Positions 1 to 5,912 of a DNA stretch of 7,320 nucleotides are shown here, piece after piece; position 1 is the stretch's first letter; each line of letters opens with the position of its first letter. The DNA lies in contig JAJXDX010000095.1 in the NCBI GenBank assembly GCA_021640185.1, positions 1-7,320 of the forward strand. Reading direction: 5' to 3'. Source of the DNA: Oscillospiraceae bacterium (GTDB lineage: Bacteria; Bacillota; Clostridia; Oscillospirales; Acutalibacteraceae). Made by a program: the position numbers and the translations under genes. The notes under the pieces were generated by a model. The model was given only the letters and a program-made list of their open reading frames with translations. It was not told the DNA's origin and ran no database searches.

Positions 1-629
1 CGCCCGTGCTCGTCAACGACGTGCGCGGCGTGCAGGGCTACACCGGCCTTTGGGCGGGCAAACGCGTCAGCGTGATGGCCAGCGGCATGGGGATGCCGTC
101 GATCGGCATCTATGCGCACGAGTTGTATTCCGCCTTCGGGGTCGAGAACATCCTGCGGATCGGCACGGCCGGCGCGCTGCAGCCGGAGCTGCACCTGCGC
201 GACGACGTACTGGGGCAGGGCGCGTGCACCGATTCGTCCTTTGCGCACCAATACCGGCTGCCCGGTGTGTTCGCGCCGATCGCCGCCTACCCGCTGCTGC
301 GCACGGCAGCGGATCTTGCGCAGGCGCGCGGCCTGAACGTCCGCATCGGCGATCTGCTGTCCACCGATGTGTTCTACACCGACGATGCCGATCTGCCGCC
401 GCAGGAGCGCACGGCGGCGCTTTGGGGCAAGATGGGCGTGCTGGCCGTGGAGATGGAGGCCGCCGCACTGTACATGACCGCCGCGCGCTGCCGCAAGCGG
501 GCGCTGGCGATCTGCACGGTGTCCGATCACCTGCTGACCGGCGAGCAGACCACGGCCGAGGAACGGCAAAACTCGTTTACCGACATGATCCGTCTGGCGC
601 TGGACACGGCCGCCGCACTGGATGACTAA
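1..629 (+). CDS. deoD: Purine-nucleoside phosphorylase, DeoD type (5' end outside window)
   Basis: This enzyme cleaves purine (deoxy)nucleosides with phosphate to free base and (deoxy)ribose-1-phosphate in the cytoplasm. The reading frame is open from the first base (first whole codon at position 3) to the TAA at 627-629. By recalled comparison with E. coli DeoD, roughly the first 35 residues lie upstream of the window. Visible family signatures in order are VNDVRG, the phosphate/active-site stretch SGMGMPS, RIGTAGA, GACTDS, the ribose/base-binding VEMEAAALY, and TVSDH, whose Asp is the catalytic proton donor in E. coli DeoD. The C-terminus ends about where the family normally does. The deoB ribosome binding site lies 17 bp downstream, so the gene is the first visible member of a nucleoside catabolic operon. 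The promoter and true start are not in the window. A PunA-type (trimeric) enzyme is excluded by the VEMEAA and TVSDH pattern. Confidence 0.95.
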   Translation, partial: PVLVNDVRGVQGYTGLWAGKRVSVMASGMGMPSIGIYAHELYSAFGVENILRIGTAGALQPELHLRDDVLGQGACTDSSFAHQYRLPGVFAPIAAYPLLRTAADLAQARGLNVRIGDLLSTDVFYTDDADLPPQERTAALWGKMGVLAVEMEAAALYMTAARCRKRALAICTVSDHLLTGEQTTAEERQNSFTDMIRLALDTAAALDD

Positions 630-645
630 AAACGGAGGAGCGGCT

Positions 646-1830
646 ATGCACAAAAAACGCGTTTTTCTGATCGTGCTCGATTCCTTCGGCATCGGCGAGG
701 CGCCGGACGCCGCGGCCTTCGGCGATCACGACTGCGATACGCTTGCGCGGATCGCCGGATCCAAAGAATTTTCCTGCGCGTGTATGCAGGCACTGGGGCT
801 TGGCAACATCGACGGCGTGACGGCCGTCCCGGCCGCGGCGCGGCCGACGGCGGCAGTGGCGCGGATGCGGGAGCGCTCCGCCGGGAAAGACACCACCATC
901 GGCCATTGGGAGATCGCGGGCGTGGTGTCCGACCGGCCGCTGCCGACCTACCCGCACGGCTTCCCGGACGAGGTGCTGCGCCCGTTCTGCGACGCGATCG
1001 GCCACGGCGTGCTGTGCAACGCGCCGTATTCCGGCACGGACGTGATCCGCGACTTCGGCGCGCAGCATATGCGCACGGGCGACCCGATCGTGTACACCTC
1101 GGCCGACAGCGTGTTCCAGATCGCGGCACATACCGACATCGTGCCGCTCGAGCAGCTGTACGACTACTGCCGCACGGCGCGCCGGATCCTGACCGGGCGG
1201 CACGGCGTGGGGCGCGTCATCGCGCGGCCGTTCGTCGGCACGCCGCAAACGGGCTTCACCAGCACGGCCGACCGGCGCGATTTTTCGCTGGCGCCGCCGC
1301 GCGAAACGCTGCCGGATGCGCTGACTGCTGCCGGGCTGGACGTGATCGGCGTGGGCAAGATCTCCGACATCTTCGCCGGGCGCGGCATCGGCCGCAGCGT
1401 GCGCACGCACGGCAATGCCGAGGGCATGGCCGCGGCGCAGGCGCTGCTCGGCGAAGGATCCCACGGTCTGTGCTTTATCAATCTTGTCGATTTCGATATG
1501 CTGTACGGCCACCGGCAGGACGTCGACGGCTACGCCGCCGCCTTCGCGGCGTTCGACCGCTGGCTGCCGGGCTTCCTTTCCGCCATGCGGCCGGACGATG
1601 CGCTGTTCATCACCGCCGATCACGGGTGCGACCCCGGCGACGACAGCACCGACCACAGCCGCGAATACACGCCGCTGCTGATCGCCGGCAAGGGGATCCG
1701 CCCCGGCTCGCTCGGGACGCGGCCGACCTTCGCGGACATCGGCGCGACTGTGGCGGACTGTCTGGGGATCGCTTTTCGCGGCGACGGCGAGAGCCTGTGG
1801 CCGCAGATCGCGCAGGAGGATGACCGATGA
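646..1830 (+). CDS. deoB: Phosphopentomutase
   Basis: This enzyme interconverts (deoxy)ribose-1-phosphate and (deoxy)ribose-5-phosphate, linking the nucleoside phosphorylases to central sugar metabolism. It belongs to the alkaline phosphatase superfamily and uses two Mn ions. The 394-aa product has the usual length of Bacillus enzymes. Residues that line up with the B. cereus active site are D12 (VLDSFGIG), the phosphorylated T84 (KDTTIGHWE), D284 and H289 (VDFDMLYGH), D325-H326 (TADHG) and H337 (STDHSRE), so all metal ligands appear intact. An in-frame ATG at 622 would overlap deoD. I chose the ATG at 646 because GGAGGAG at 634-640 sits at a good distance and because MHKKRVFLIVLDSFG matches the family N-terminus. 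The stop overlaps the cdd start by 4 bp, which implies translational coupling. Confidence 0.96.
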   Translation: MHKKRVFLIVLDSFGIGEAPDAAAFGDHDCDTLARIAGSKEFSCACMQALGLGNIDGVTAVPAAARPTAAVARMRERSAGKDTTIGHWEIAGVVSDRPLPTYPHGFPDEVLRPFCDAIGHGVLCNAPYSGTDVIRDFGAQHMRTGDPIVYTSADSVFQIAAHTDIVPLEQLYDYCRTARRILTGRHGVGRVIARPFVGTPQTGFTSTADRRDFSLAPPRETLPDALTAAGLDVIGVGKISDIFAGRGIGRSVRTHGNAEGMAAAQALLGEGSHGLCFINLVDFDMLYGHRQDVDGYAAAFAAFDRWLPGFLSAMRPDDALFITADHGCDPGDDSTDHSREYTPLLIAGKGIRPGSLGTRPTFADIGATVADCLGIAFRGDGESLWPQIAQEDDR

Positions 1831-2243
1831 CCGATCGTGAGCTTTGCGCCGCCGCCCTGCAGGCGCGCCAAAACGCCTATGCGCCGTATTCCGGCTATCG
1901 CGTCGGGGCGGCGCTGCTGACGGCGGACGGCCGGGTGTTCACCGGCTGCAATATCGAAAACGCCGCCTTTTCCCCCACGATCTGCGCCGAGCGCACGGCG
2001 GTCGCCAAGGCCGTCAGCGAAGGCGCGCGTGAGATCGAACGCATCGCCGTGGCGGGCGGCCGCGGCGATACGATCGGTGGCGGCGCACCGCCCTGCGGGG
2101 TCTGCCGTCAGGTGCTGGCGGAGTTCTGCGCCCCGCAGACGGAGATCCTGATCGTGACCGATGCCGACCTGTCGGCAGAACGGTACCGCTTGAGCGAACT
2201 TCTGCCGCGGGCGTTCACGCCCCGGCAGGTCTGGGAGGGATAG
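1827..2243 (+). CDS. cdd: Cytidine deaminase
   Basis: This enzyme hydrolytically deaminates cytidine and deoxycytidine to uridine and deoxyuridine, feeding the pyrimidine-nucleoside phosphorylase encoded next. The 138-aa product matches the short, tetrameric, three-cysteine class found in B. subtilis. The zinc ligands are C53 in the TICAERTA motif, with catalytic E55, and C90 and C93 in PCGVCRQVLAEF. The substrate-binding stretch CNIENAAFSPT is intact at residues 41-51. The ATG lies inside the ATGA overlap with the deoB stop, and AGGAGGA at 1814-1820 provides the ribosome binding site within the end of deoB. Nothing is missing. A blasticidin-S-deaminase-like protein is a remote alternative, disfavoured by the operon context. 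Confidence 0.97.
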   Translation: MTDRELCAAALQARQNAYAPYSGYRVGAALLTADGRVFTGCNIENAAFSPTICAERTAVAKAVSEGAREIERIAVAGGRGDTIGGGAPPCGVCRQVLAEFCAPQTEILIVTDADLSAERYRLSELLPRAFTPRQVWEG

Positions 2244-2246
2244 CCT

Positions 2247-3557
2247 GTGCACATCCTTGATCTGATCCGTAAAAAGCAGCACGGCGGCGCACTGACGCCG
2301 CCGGAGCTGCGCTTTCTGGTGTCCGGCTGCACGGACGGCAGCATCCCGGACTATCAGCTGTCGGCGCTGCTGATGGCGATCTGGTACAGCGGCATGACGG
2401 ACGAAGAAACGGCCGCCCTGACGCAGGCGATGGCCGACAGCGGCGATACGCTGCCAATGGCGCGTACCGGTGCGCGCTCGGTCGATAAGCACTCCACCGG
2501 CGGCGTCGGGGACAAGACCACGCCGATCGTCGCGCCGCTGGCCGCCGCCGTGGGCTGCACGGTGATCAAGCTGTCCGGCCGCGGGCTGGGGCACACCGGC
2601 GGCACGGTCGATAAGCTGGAGTCGATCCCCGGCTACCGCACGTCCATGCCGCAGGAGGTTTTTTTGCGGCAGGCCGAGCAGATCGGCCTTGCCGTGATCG
2701 GGCAGACGGGCGATCTGGCCCCGGCGGACAAGCGCCTGTATGCCCTGCGCGACGTGACCGGCACGGTGGACAGCATCCCGCTGATCGCGGCCAGCATCAT
2801 GTCGAAAAAGCTGGCCGCCGGCGCGCGGTCGATCGTTTTGGACGTCAAGGTCGGCTCCGGCGCGCTGATGCGCACGCGGGAGGACGCAGAGCGTCTGGCC
2901 CGCCTGATGGTCGCGATCGGGCGGCACTGCGGCCGCCGCATGACGGCGCTGTTGACGGATATGAGCCGCCCGCTCGGCCATGCCGTCGGCAATGCCTTGG
3001 AGATCCGCGAGGCGGCCGCCGTCCTGCGCGGCGATCCCGACGCGCCGCAGGATCTGCGCGAGGTCTGTCTGGCCTTGGCGGCCGAGATGGCGGCGCTGTC
3101 CCTCGATTTGCCGCTGCCGCAGGCGCAGCAGCGCGTGCGGCAGGCGCTGGACAGCGGCGCCGGCTTTGCCAAAATGCAGCAATGGGTGGCCGCACAGGGC
3201 GGCGACGTGCGCGCACTGGATGCCGACGGCATACTGCCTGCGGCGGCGCACTGCATCCCGGTCGCCGCCCCGCGCGGCGGATACCTCCGTGCCATGGATA
3301 CCGCCATGATCGGCCGCGCGGCCATGCTGCTCGGTGCCGGACGGCTGACCAAGGACGACCCGATCGACCCGGCGGCCGGCATCGTTTTGGGCAAAAAGAC
3401 GGGCGACTCCGTCCGCGCGGGCGAGCCGCTGGCCGTCCTGCACACCGACCGTCCCGCCATGGCCGCCGAGGCGGCAAAGGCCTTTTTGTCCGCCGTCACC
3501 TTGGGCGACGAGCCGCCCGCCGCGCTCCCGCAGCCGATCCTGTCGGTCATCCGCTGA
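2247..3557 (+). CDS. pdp: Pyrimidine-nucleoside phosphorylase
   Basis: This enzyme phosphorolyses uridine, deoxyuridine and thymidine to the base and (deoxy)ribose-1-phosphate. The product is 436 aa, near the length of Bacillus Pdp. The thymidine/pyrimidine phosphorylase signature is complete: the phosphate-binding KHSTGGVGDKTT at residues 81-92, KLSGRGLGHTGGT at 108-120, and R168, S183 and K187, which fall at the same positions as the base-binding residues of the B. stearothermophilus enzyme. The C-terminal alpha/beta domain carries the usual Gly-rich turn and KKTGDSVRAGEPL. Translation starts at a GTG only 3 bp after the cdd stop, preceded by GGGAGGGA at 2233-2240. The gene is the last in the operon and is followed by a strong terminator. 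The dual-specificity Firmicute name pdp is more likely than strictly thymidine-specific deoA, but sequence alone does not prove specificity. Confidence 0.94.
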   Translation: MHILDLIRKKQHGGALTPPELRFLVSGCTDGSIPDYQLSALLMAIWYSGMTDEETAALTQAMADSGDTLPMARTGARSVDKHSTGGVGDKTTPIVAPLAAAVGCTVIKLSGRGLGHTGGTVDKLESIPGYRTSMPQEVFLRQAEQIGLAVIGQTGDLAPADKRLYALRDVTGTVDSIPLIAASIMSKKLAAGARSIVLDVKVGSGALMRTREDAERLARLMVAIGRHCGRRMTALLTDMSRPLGHAVGNALEIREAAAVLRGDPDAPQDLREVCLALAAEMAALSLDLPLPQAQQRVRQALDSGAGFAKMQQWVAAQGGDVRALDADGILPAAAHCIPVAAPRGGYLRAMDTAMIGRAAMLLGAGRLTKDDPIDPAAGIVLGKKTGDSVRAGEPLAVLHTDRPAMAAEAAKAFLSAVTLGDEPPAALPQPILSVIR

Positions 3558-3577
3558 CCGTTTCCTGCTTTTCCTCC

Positions 3578-3614
3578 GCCGTGCGGCACCGTTCGGTGCC
3601 GCACGGCATTTTTT
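3578..3614 (+). terminator. Intrinsic terminator of the deo operon
   Basis: A perfect 13-bp GC-rich stem (3578-3590 pairing with 3595-3607) has a GTTC tetraloop and is followed by A and six T at 3608-3614. It lies 20 bp after the pdp stop. It separates the nucleoside operon from spo0A, so spo0A probably depends on its own promoter. Confidence 0.95.
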
Positions 3615-3718
3615 GCGTTTATACGGTCGTTTTTGACGGTTCTTGCAATGAATCGACGCATAGTATCCCAGATGTTGGAAAACTTTGATTTTTCTGCCAA
3701 AACAAATGATCTCCGCGC

Positions 3719-3747
3719 TTGCAATGATCGGGAAATTATGGTAAGCT
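3719..3747 (+). promoter_or_regulatory. Candidate promoter for spo0A
   Basis: TTGCAA at 3719-3724 is followed after 17 bp by TAAGCT at 3742-3747, with a TG one base upstream (TGGTAAGCT) giving an extended -10. The -10 hexamer itself matches sigma-A poorly (3 of 6). The region 3615-3783 is clearly more AT-rich than the flanking genes. I found no good sigma-H promoter and no perfect 0A box here. This is the best sigma-A-like candidate, not a firm call. Confidence 0.3.
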
Positions 3748-3783
3748 TGTCTCACCACCCAACATAAAGGAGAGATTTGAAAG

Positions 3784-4575
3784 ATGGGGAGAAAGATCAG
3801 TGTCCTATTGGCAGACAACAGCGATTATTTTGCCGTTCCTTGTGCCAATGCGATGCGCGCACGCGGTCTGGACGTGTCCATGACCGAAAAGGACGGTCGG
3901 ACGCTGTTGGAAGCGATCGGACGCCGCTCGCCGGATGTGGTGATCATGGATTATTTCCTGCCGCGGCTGGACGCGATCGGCGTTCTGCGGGCGCTTGACG
4001 GTGTGCAGGGGACAGCGGAGGCCGCGCAGGGGAGAAAGCGGCCGCTGATGATGATCATGTGCGGTTTCGACAATCCGGCGCTGGAGCGCGAGGCGATGAG
4101 CGCCGGAGCCGATTATTATTTTCTCAAGCCCTTCGACGCGGGCGAGATGGCCGGGCGGATCTTGGCGCTGTGCGGGGACGCGCCGGAGCCGGAGCGGCAG
4201 GAGCACACGCCGTCGCAGCACGCGTCGCTGGAGATGCAGGTGACGGAGATCATCCATCAGATCGGCGTCCCGGCGCACATCAAGGGGTACCAGTATCTGC
4301 GCGATGCGATCATGCTCGCGATCGGCGACGATCAGATCATCAACGCCGTCACGAAGCGCCTGTACCCGGCTGTGGCCAAAAAGCACGGGACGACCTCCTC
4401 CCGCGTGGAGCGGGCGATCCGCCACGCCATCGAGGTGGCGTGGGATCGCGGCGACGTGGACGTGCTCAACAGCTATTTCGGCTACACGATCCACAATAGC
4501 CGCGGTAAGCCGACCAACAGCGAGTTCATCGCCATGATCGCCGATAAGTTCCGTCTGCAGCTCAAGATCTCCTGA
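3784..4575 (+). CDS. spo0A: Stage 0 sporulation protein A, response regulator
   Basis: This is the master transcription factor for entry into sporulation, activated by phosphorylation and binding 0A boxes. It has 263 aa. Residues 1-130 form a CheY-like receiver with the phospho-acceptor D56 (VVIMDYFLP) and the conserved K115 (YYFLKPFD). A variable linker spans about 131-150. The C-terminal DNA-binding domain (about 151-263) is almost textbook: EIIHQIGVPAHIKGYQYLRDAI, the recognition helix TTSSRVERAIRHAIEVAW at 203-220, FGYTI, and GKPTNSEFIAMIADKFRL. Oddities are in the receiver: the acidic pair normally DD reads D11-N12, and the usual Thr/Ser after beta-4 is C93. AAAGGAG at 3766-3772 precedes the ATG by 11 bp. 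The gene stands alone between two terminators, without spoIVB upstream. Identity is certain from the C-terminal domain. Confidence 0.98.
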   Translation: MGRKISVLLADNSDYFAVPCANAMRARGLDVSMTEKDGRTLLEAIGRRSPDVVIMDYFLPRLDAIGVLRALDGVQGTAEAAQGRKRPLMMIMCGFDNPALEREAMSAGADYYFLKPFDAGEMAGRILALCGDAPEPERQEHTPSQHASLEMQVTEIIHQIGVPAHIKGYQYLRDAIMLAIGDDQIINAVTKRLYPAVAKKHGTTSSRVERAIRHAIEVAWDRGDVDVLNSYFGYTIHNSRGKPTNSEFIAMIADKFRLQLKIS

Positions 4576-4590
4576 CCCGATCCGGAACGT

Positions 4591-4618
4591 CCCGGCGGGC
4601 AAGGGTGGGTGCGCCGGG
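4591..4618 (+). other. Short hairpin in the spo0A 3' untranslated region
   Basis: CCCGGCG at 4591-4597 can pair with CGCCGGG at 4612-4618 around a 14-nt loop, just after the spo0A stop. There is no T-tract, so it is not itself a terminator. A perfect 10-bp palindrome (ATCGGCCGAT, 4624-4633) follows. These may simply be 3' UTR structure, and GC-rich sequence makes such pairings common. Confidence 0.3.
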
Positions 4619-4654
4619 CGTCAGATCGGCCGATACGGATATGGGGGAGAACGA

Positions 4655-4687
4655 CAAGAGCGCGCCGCACGGCGCGCTCTTGCTTTT
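4655..4687 (+). terminator. Intrinsic terminator of spo0A
   Basis: A perfect 12-bp stem (4655-4666 with 4671-4682) has a GCAC loop and is followed by CTTTT. The T-tract is short, but the stem is strong. The end of the hairpin overlaps the -35 element of the next promoter. Confidence 0.85.
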
Positions 4688-4708
4688 ATCGCTCGTTTAT
4701 GCTATATT
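4680..4708 (+). promoter_or_regulatory. Extended -10 sigma-A-type promoter for the three-gene operon
   Basis: TTGCTT (4680-4685), a 17-bp spacer and TATATT (4703-4708, 5 of 6 matches to consensus), with TG at 4700-4701 giving TGCTATATT. Transcription would start near 4714, leaving a leader of about 22 nt before the ATG at 4736. The -35 lies in the 3' arm of the spo0A terminator. The same 12-mer TTATGCTATATT recurs on the - strand at 6501-6512. Confidence 0.65.
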
Positions 4709-4735
4709 GAGAGGGAAGAAGGGCGGGTGCGACGG

Positions 4736-4999
4736 ATGGACGAAAACGAAATGATGCGCTTGCGGCAGGCGCTTTCTTATCTTTTGGATGATACGCTGCC
4801 GCTGCCGCAGCAAAAGGAGCGGCTGTCCGCCGCCTATTGGGAGGCGACGAACGCCGGCTACGGCGACGCCATGGCCGGCCGGCTGATGGCGGGCAAGGAG
4901 GACGCGCAAACGGCCCGCTGGGAGCAGAACTGCACCCACCGGGCGCAGATCCGGCGCTTGCTCTGCCTGCTCGACGACGGGGAGGAGGCGCCCGGATGA
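4736..4999 (+). CDS. Hypothetical protein, first gene of a three-gene operon
   Basis: I do not recognise this 87-aa protein. It is mostly hydrophilic and probably helical (MDENEMMRLRQALSYLLDD at the start, a Trp/Tyr/Ala-rich middle, and a basic helix RAQIRRLLCLL near the end), with an acidic tail. It has no signal peptide or membrane segment, and two Cys are too far apart for an obvious metal site. I chose the ATG at 4736 because the promoter at 4680-4708 places the transcript start near 4714 and AAGAAGGG at 4716-4723 can serve as ribosome binding site. A GTG at 4727 would add three residues but leaves almost no leader. The TGA overlaps the next ATG by 4 bp, which supports it being a real, coupled gene. 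Function unknown. Confidence 0.75.
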   Translation: MDENEMMRLRQALSYLLDDTLPLPQQKERLSAAYWEATNAGYGDAMAGRLMAGKEDAQTARWEQNCTHRAQIRRLLCLLDDGEEAPG

Positions 5000-5289
5000 A
5001 GCTGAAGATCATCGAGGAGATGTGGGGCATCGACTGCCGCGCAGGGAAATACCGCGTCAAAAAGATCGGTGCGCTCACCGCCGTCTGCACGCCGGGGCGG
5101 GAGATCTTGTTCCCGTCCGGGCGGCGGCGTTTCGTTATCGACGCGGTCACGGCGGACGGTGTGACCGTTTCCGTCCGGTATGCCGACCCCAAAAACGACC
5201 GCTCGTGGACGCTCGTCCGCGGCGAGAGCGCGTTCTACCGCCCCCGCTCGATGGACGGCGGATACCAGTACACCTTCAAGCTGAAATAA
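4996..5289 (+). CDS. Hypothetical beta-rich protein, second gene of the operon
   Basis: I do not recognise this 97-aa product. The sequence alternates short hydrophobic stretches and turns (YRVKKIGALTAVCT, RRFVIDAVTADGVTVSVRY, YQYTFKLK), which suggests a small all-beta, possibly barrel-like, domain. It is basic, lacks a signal peptide and has no transmembrane segment. The ATG sits in an ATGA overlap with the upstream gene and is preceded by GGAGGAGG at 4981-4988, so translation is coupled. The next gene starts 22 bp downstream with its own Shine-Dalgarno. The longer frame reaching back to 4837 overlaps the upstream gene and is not needed. Codon use is high-GC like the chromosome. Function unknown. 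Confidence 0.75.
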   Translation: MKLKIIEEMWGIDCRAGKYRVKKIGALTAVCTPGREILFPSGRRRFVIDAVTADGVTVSVRYADPKNDRSWTLVRGESAFYRPRSMDGGYQYTFKLK

Positions 5290-5311
5290 AACAGACCGGA
5301 GGTCGAACACC

Positions 5312-5794
5312 GTGGACTTGACGACGCTGGAAACACCGCAGCTCGTATCGCTCTACAGCTCGGTCATCAAGGAACTCAAAAACAGAGGCGTGATTCGCAC
5401 CAACAACGTGATCGGGGATCTGGGCGAGTATTTGGCCATCGCGCATTACAACAACACGCCGGGGCTGCCGATGCTGGCCGCCGCGCCGATCGGCACGGAA
5501 AACGTCGATGCCATCAGCCGAAAAGGCGACCGCTACAGCATCAAGGCGACGAGCCGGGGCACCACCGGGGTGTTTTACGGTTTGGAGCCGAAGGGATCGA
5601 CCGCCCCGGACAGACAGAAATTCGAATATGTCATCATCTGCCGGTTCAATGGCGATTATGAACTGGATACGATCCTTGAGATGGACTGGGAAACGTTTTT
5701 GAAGCACAAAAAATGGTGCAGTAGGCAAGGCGCGTGGAACATCCATCTGAACAAAGGGGTCTGCGCCGACAGCAAGATCATTTATCAAAAATAA
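5312..5794 (+). CDS. Restriction-endonuclease-like (PD-(D/E)XK) fold protein, DUF6998-like
   Basis: The 160-aa protein begins with a helix (LVSLYSSVIKELKNRG), followed by VIRTNNVIGDLGEYLA. Next come a strand-turn-strand NVDAISRKGDRYSIKAT, a hydrophobic strand FEYVIICRF, and a C-terminal part with DWETFLKHKKW. This order (E39 in a helix, D66, then x-I-K78 on the next strand) is the layout of PD-(D/E)XK nucleases and of the family I recall as DUF6998. The residue normally Glu or Gln before I-K is S76, so activity is uncertain. The start is GTG at 5312 with GGAGGT at 5298-5303, an ideal spacing. Its GC content (about 55% by my rough count) and its AGA/AGG/AGT codons differ from the neighbours, which hints at transfer. 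Family assignment is from memory of motif pattern, not a search. Confidence 0.7.
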   Translation: MDLTTLETPQLVSLYSSVIKELKNRGVIRTNNVIGDLGEYLAIAHYNNTPGLPMLAAAPIGTENVDAISRKGDRYSIKATSRGTTGVFYGLEPKGSTAPDRQKFEYVIICRFNGDYELDTILEMDWETFLKHKKWCSRQGAWNIHLNKGVCADSKIIYQK

Positions 5795-5828
5795 GCGCGT
5801 GCCGCTTTTCTGCCGGTCACGTCGAACG

Positions 5829-5877
5829 AAAGACCGCCTGCCGTTCGGCATTTTGCCGACGGCAGGCGGTCTTTTTT
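5829..5877 (+). terminator. Long intrinsic terminator of the three-gene operon
   Basis: The left arm 5829-5850 pairs with 5854-5874, giving 21 base pairs with one bulged T (5844) and a TTT loop, and runs into a T-tract at 5872-5877. It starts 35 bp after the nuclease-like gene. The left arm begins with AAA, so it could also give weak termination for the convergent - strand gene ending at 5913. Confidence 0.93.
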
Positions 5878-5912
5878 CTGTCATTCGGTGTCCCGGCGGT
5901 GCGGGAGCCGAT

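Noticed and set aside
622..645. Earlier ATG for deoB at 622
   Set aside because: It would add eight residues not seen in the family and ignore the strong GGAGGAG placed for the ATG at 646.
577..1656. 359-codon open frame on the - strand opposite deoB
   Set aside because: Shadow of deoB codon bias, with no ribosome binding site and no recognisable domain.
3642..3660. Sigma-H-type -10 (AATGAATCG) upstream of spo0A
   Set aside because: No AGGA-type -35 is found at the required spacing, so a sigma-H promoter is not supported.
1620..3818. 732-codon open frame on the - strand across deoB, cdd and pdp
   Set aside because: It is antisense to three well-identified enzymes with intact motifs. The translation is Arg/Gly/His-rich with no domain, as expected from the mirror frame of high-GC codons.
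4066..4072. Perfect 0A box (TTCGACA) inside spo0A
   Set aside because: It is within coding sequence for G-F-D-N of the receiver and is explained by those codons. Kept only as a reminder that the heptamer occurs by chance.
5820..5826. 0A-box-like CGTCGAA before the 5829 terminator
   Set aside because: It lies downstream of a gene and beside a terminator, with no promoter nearby, and mismatches the consensus.
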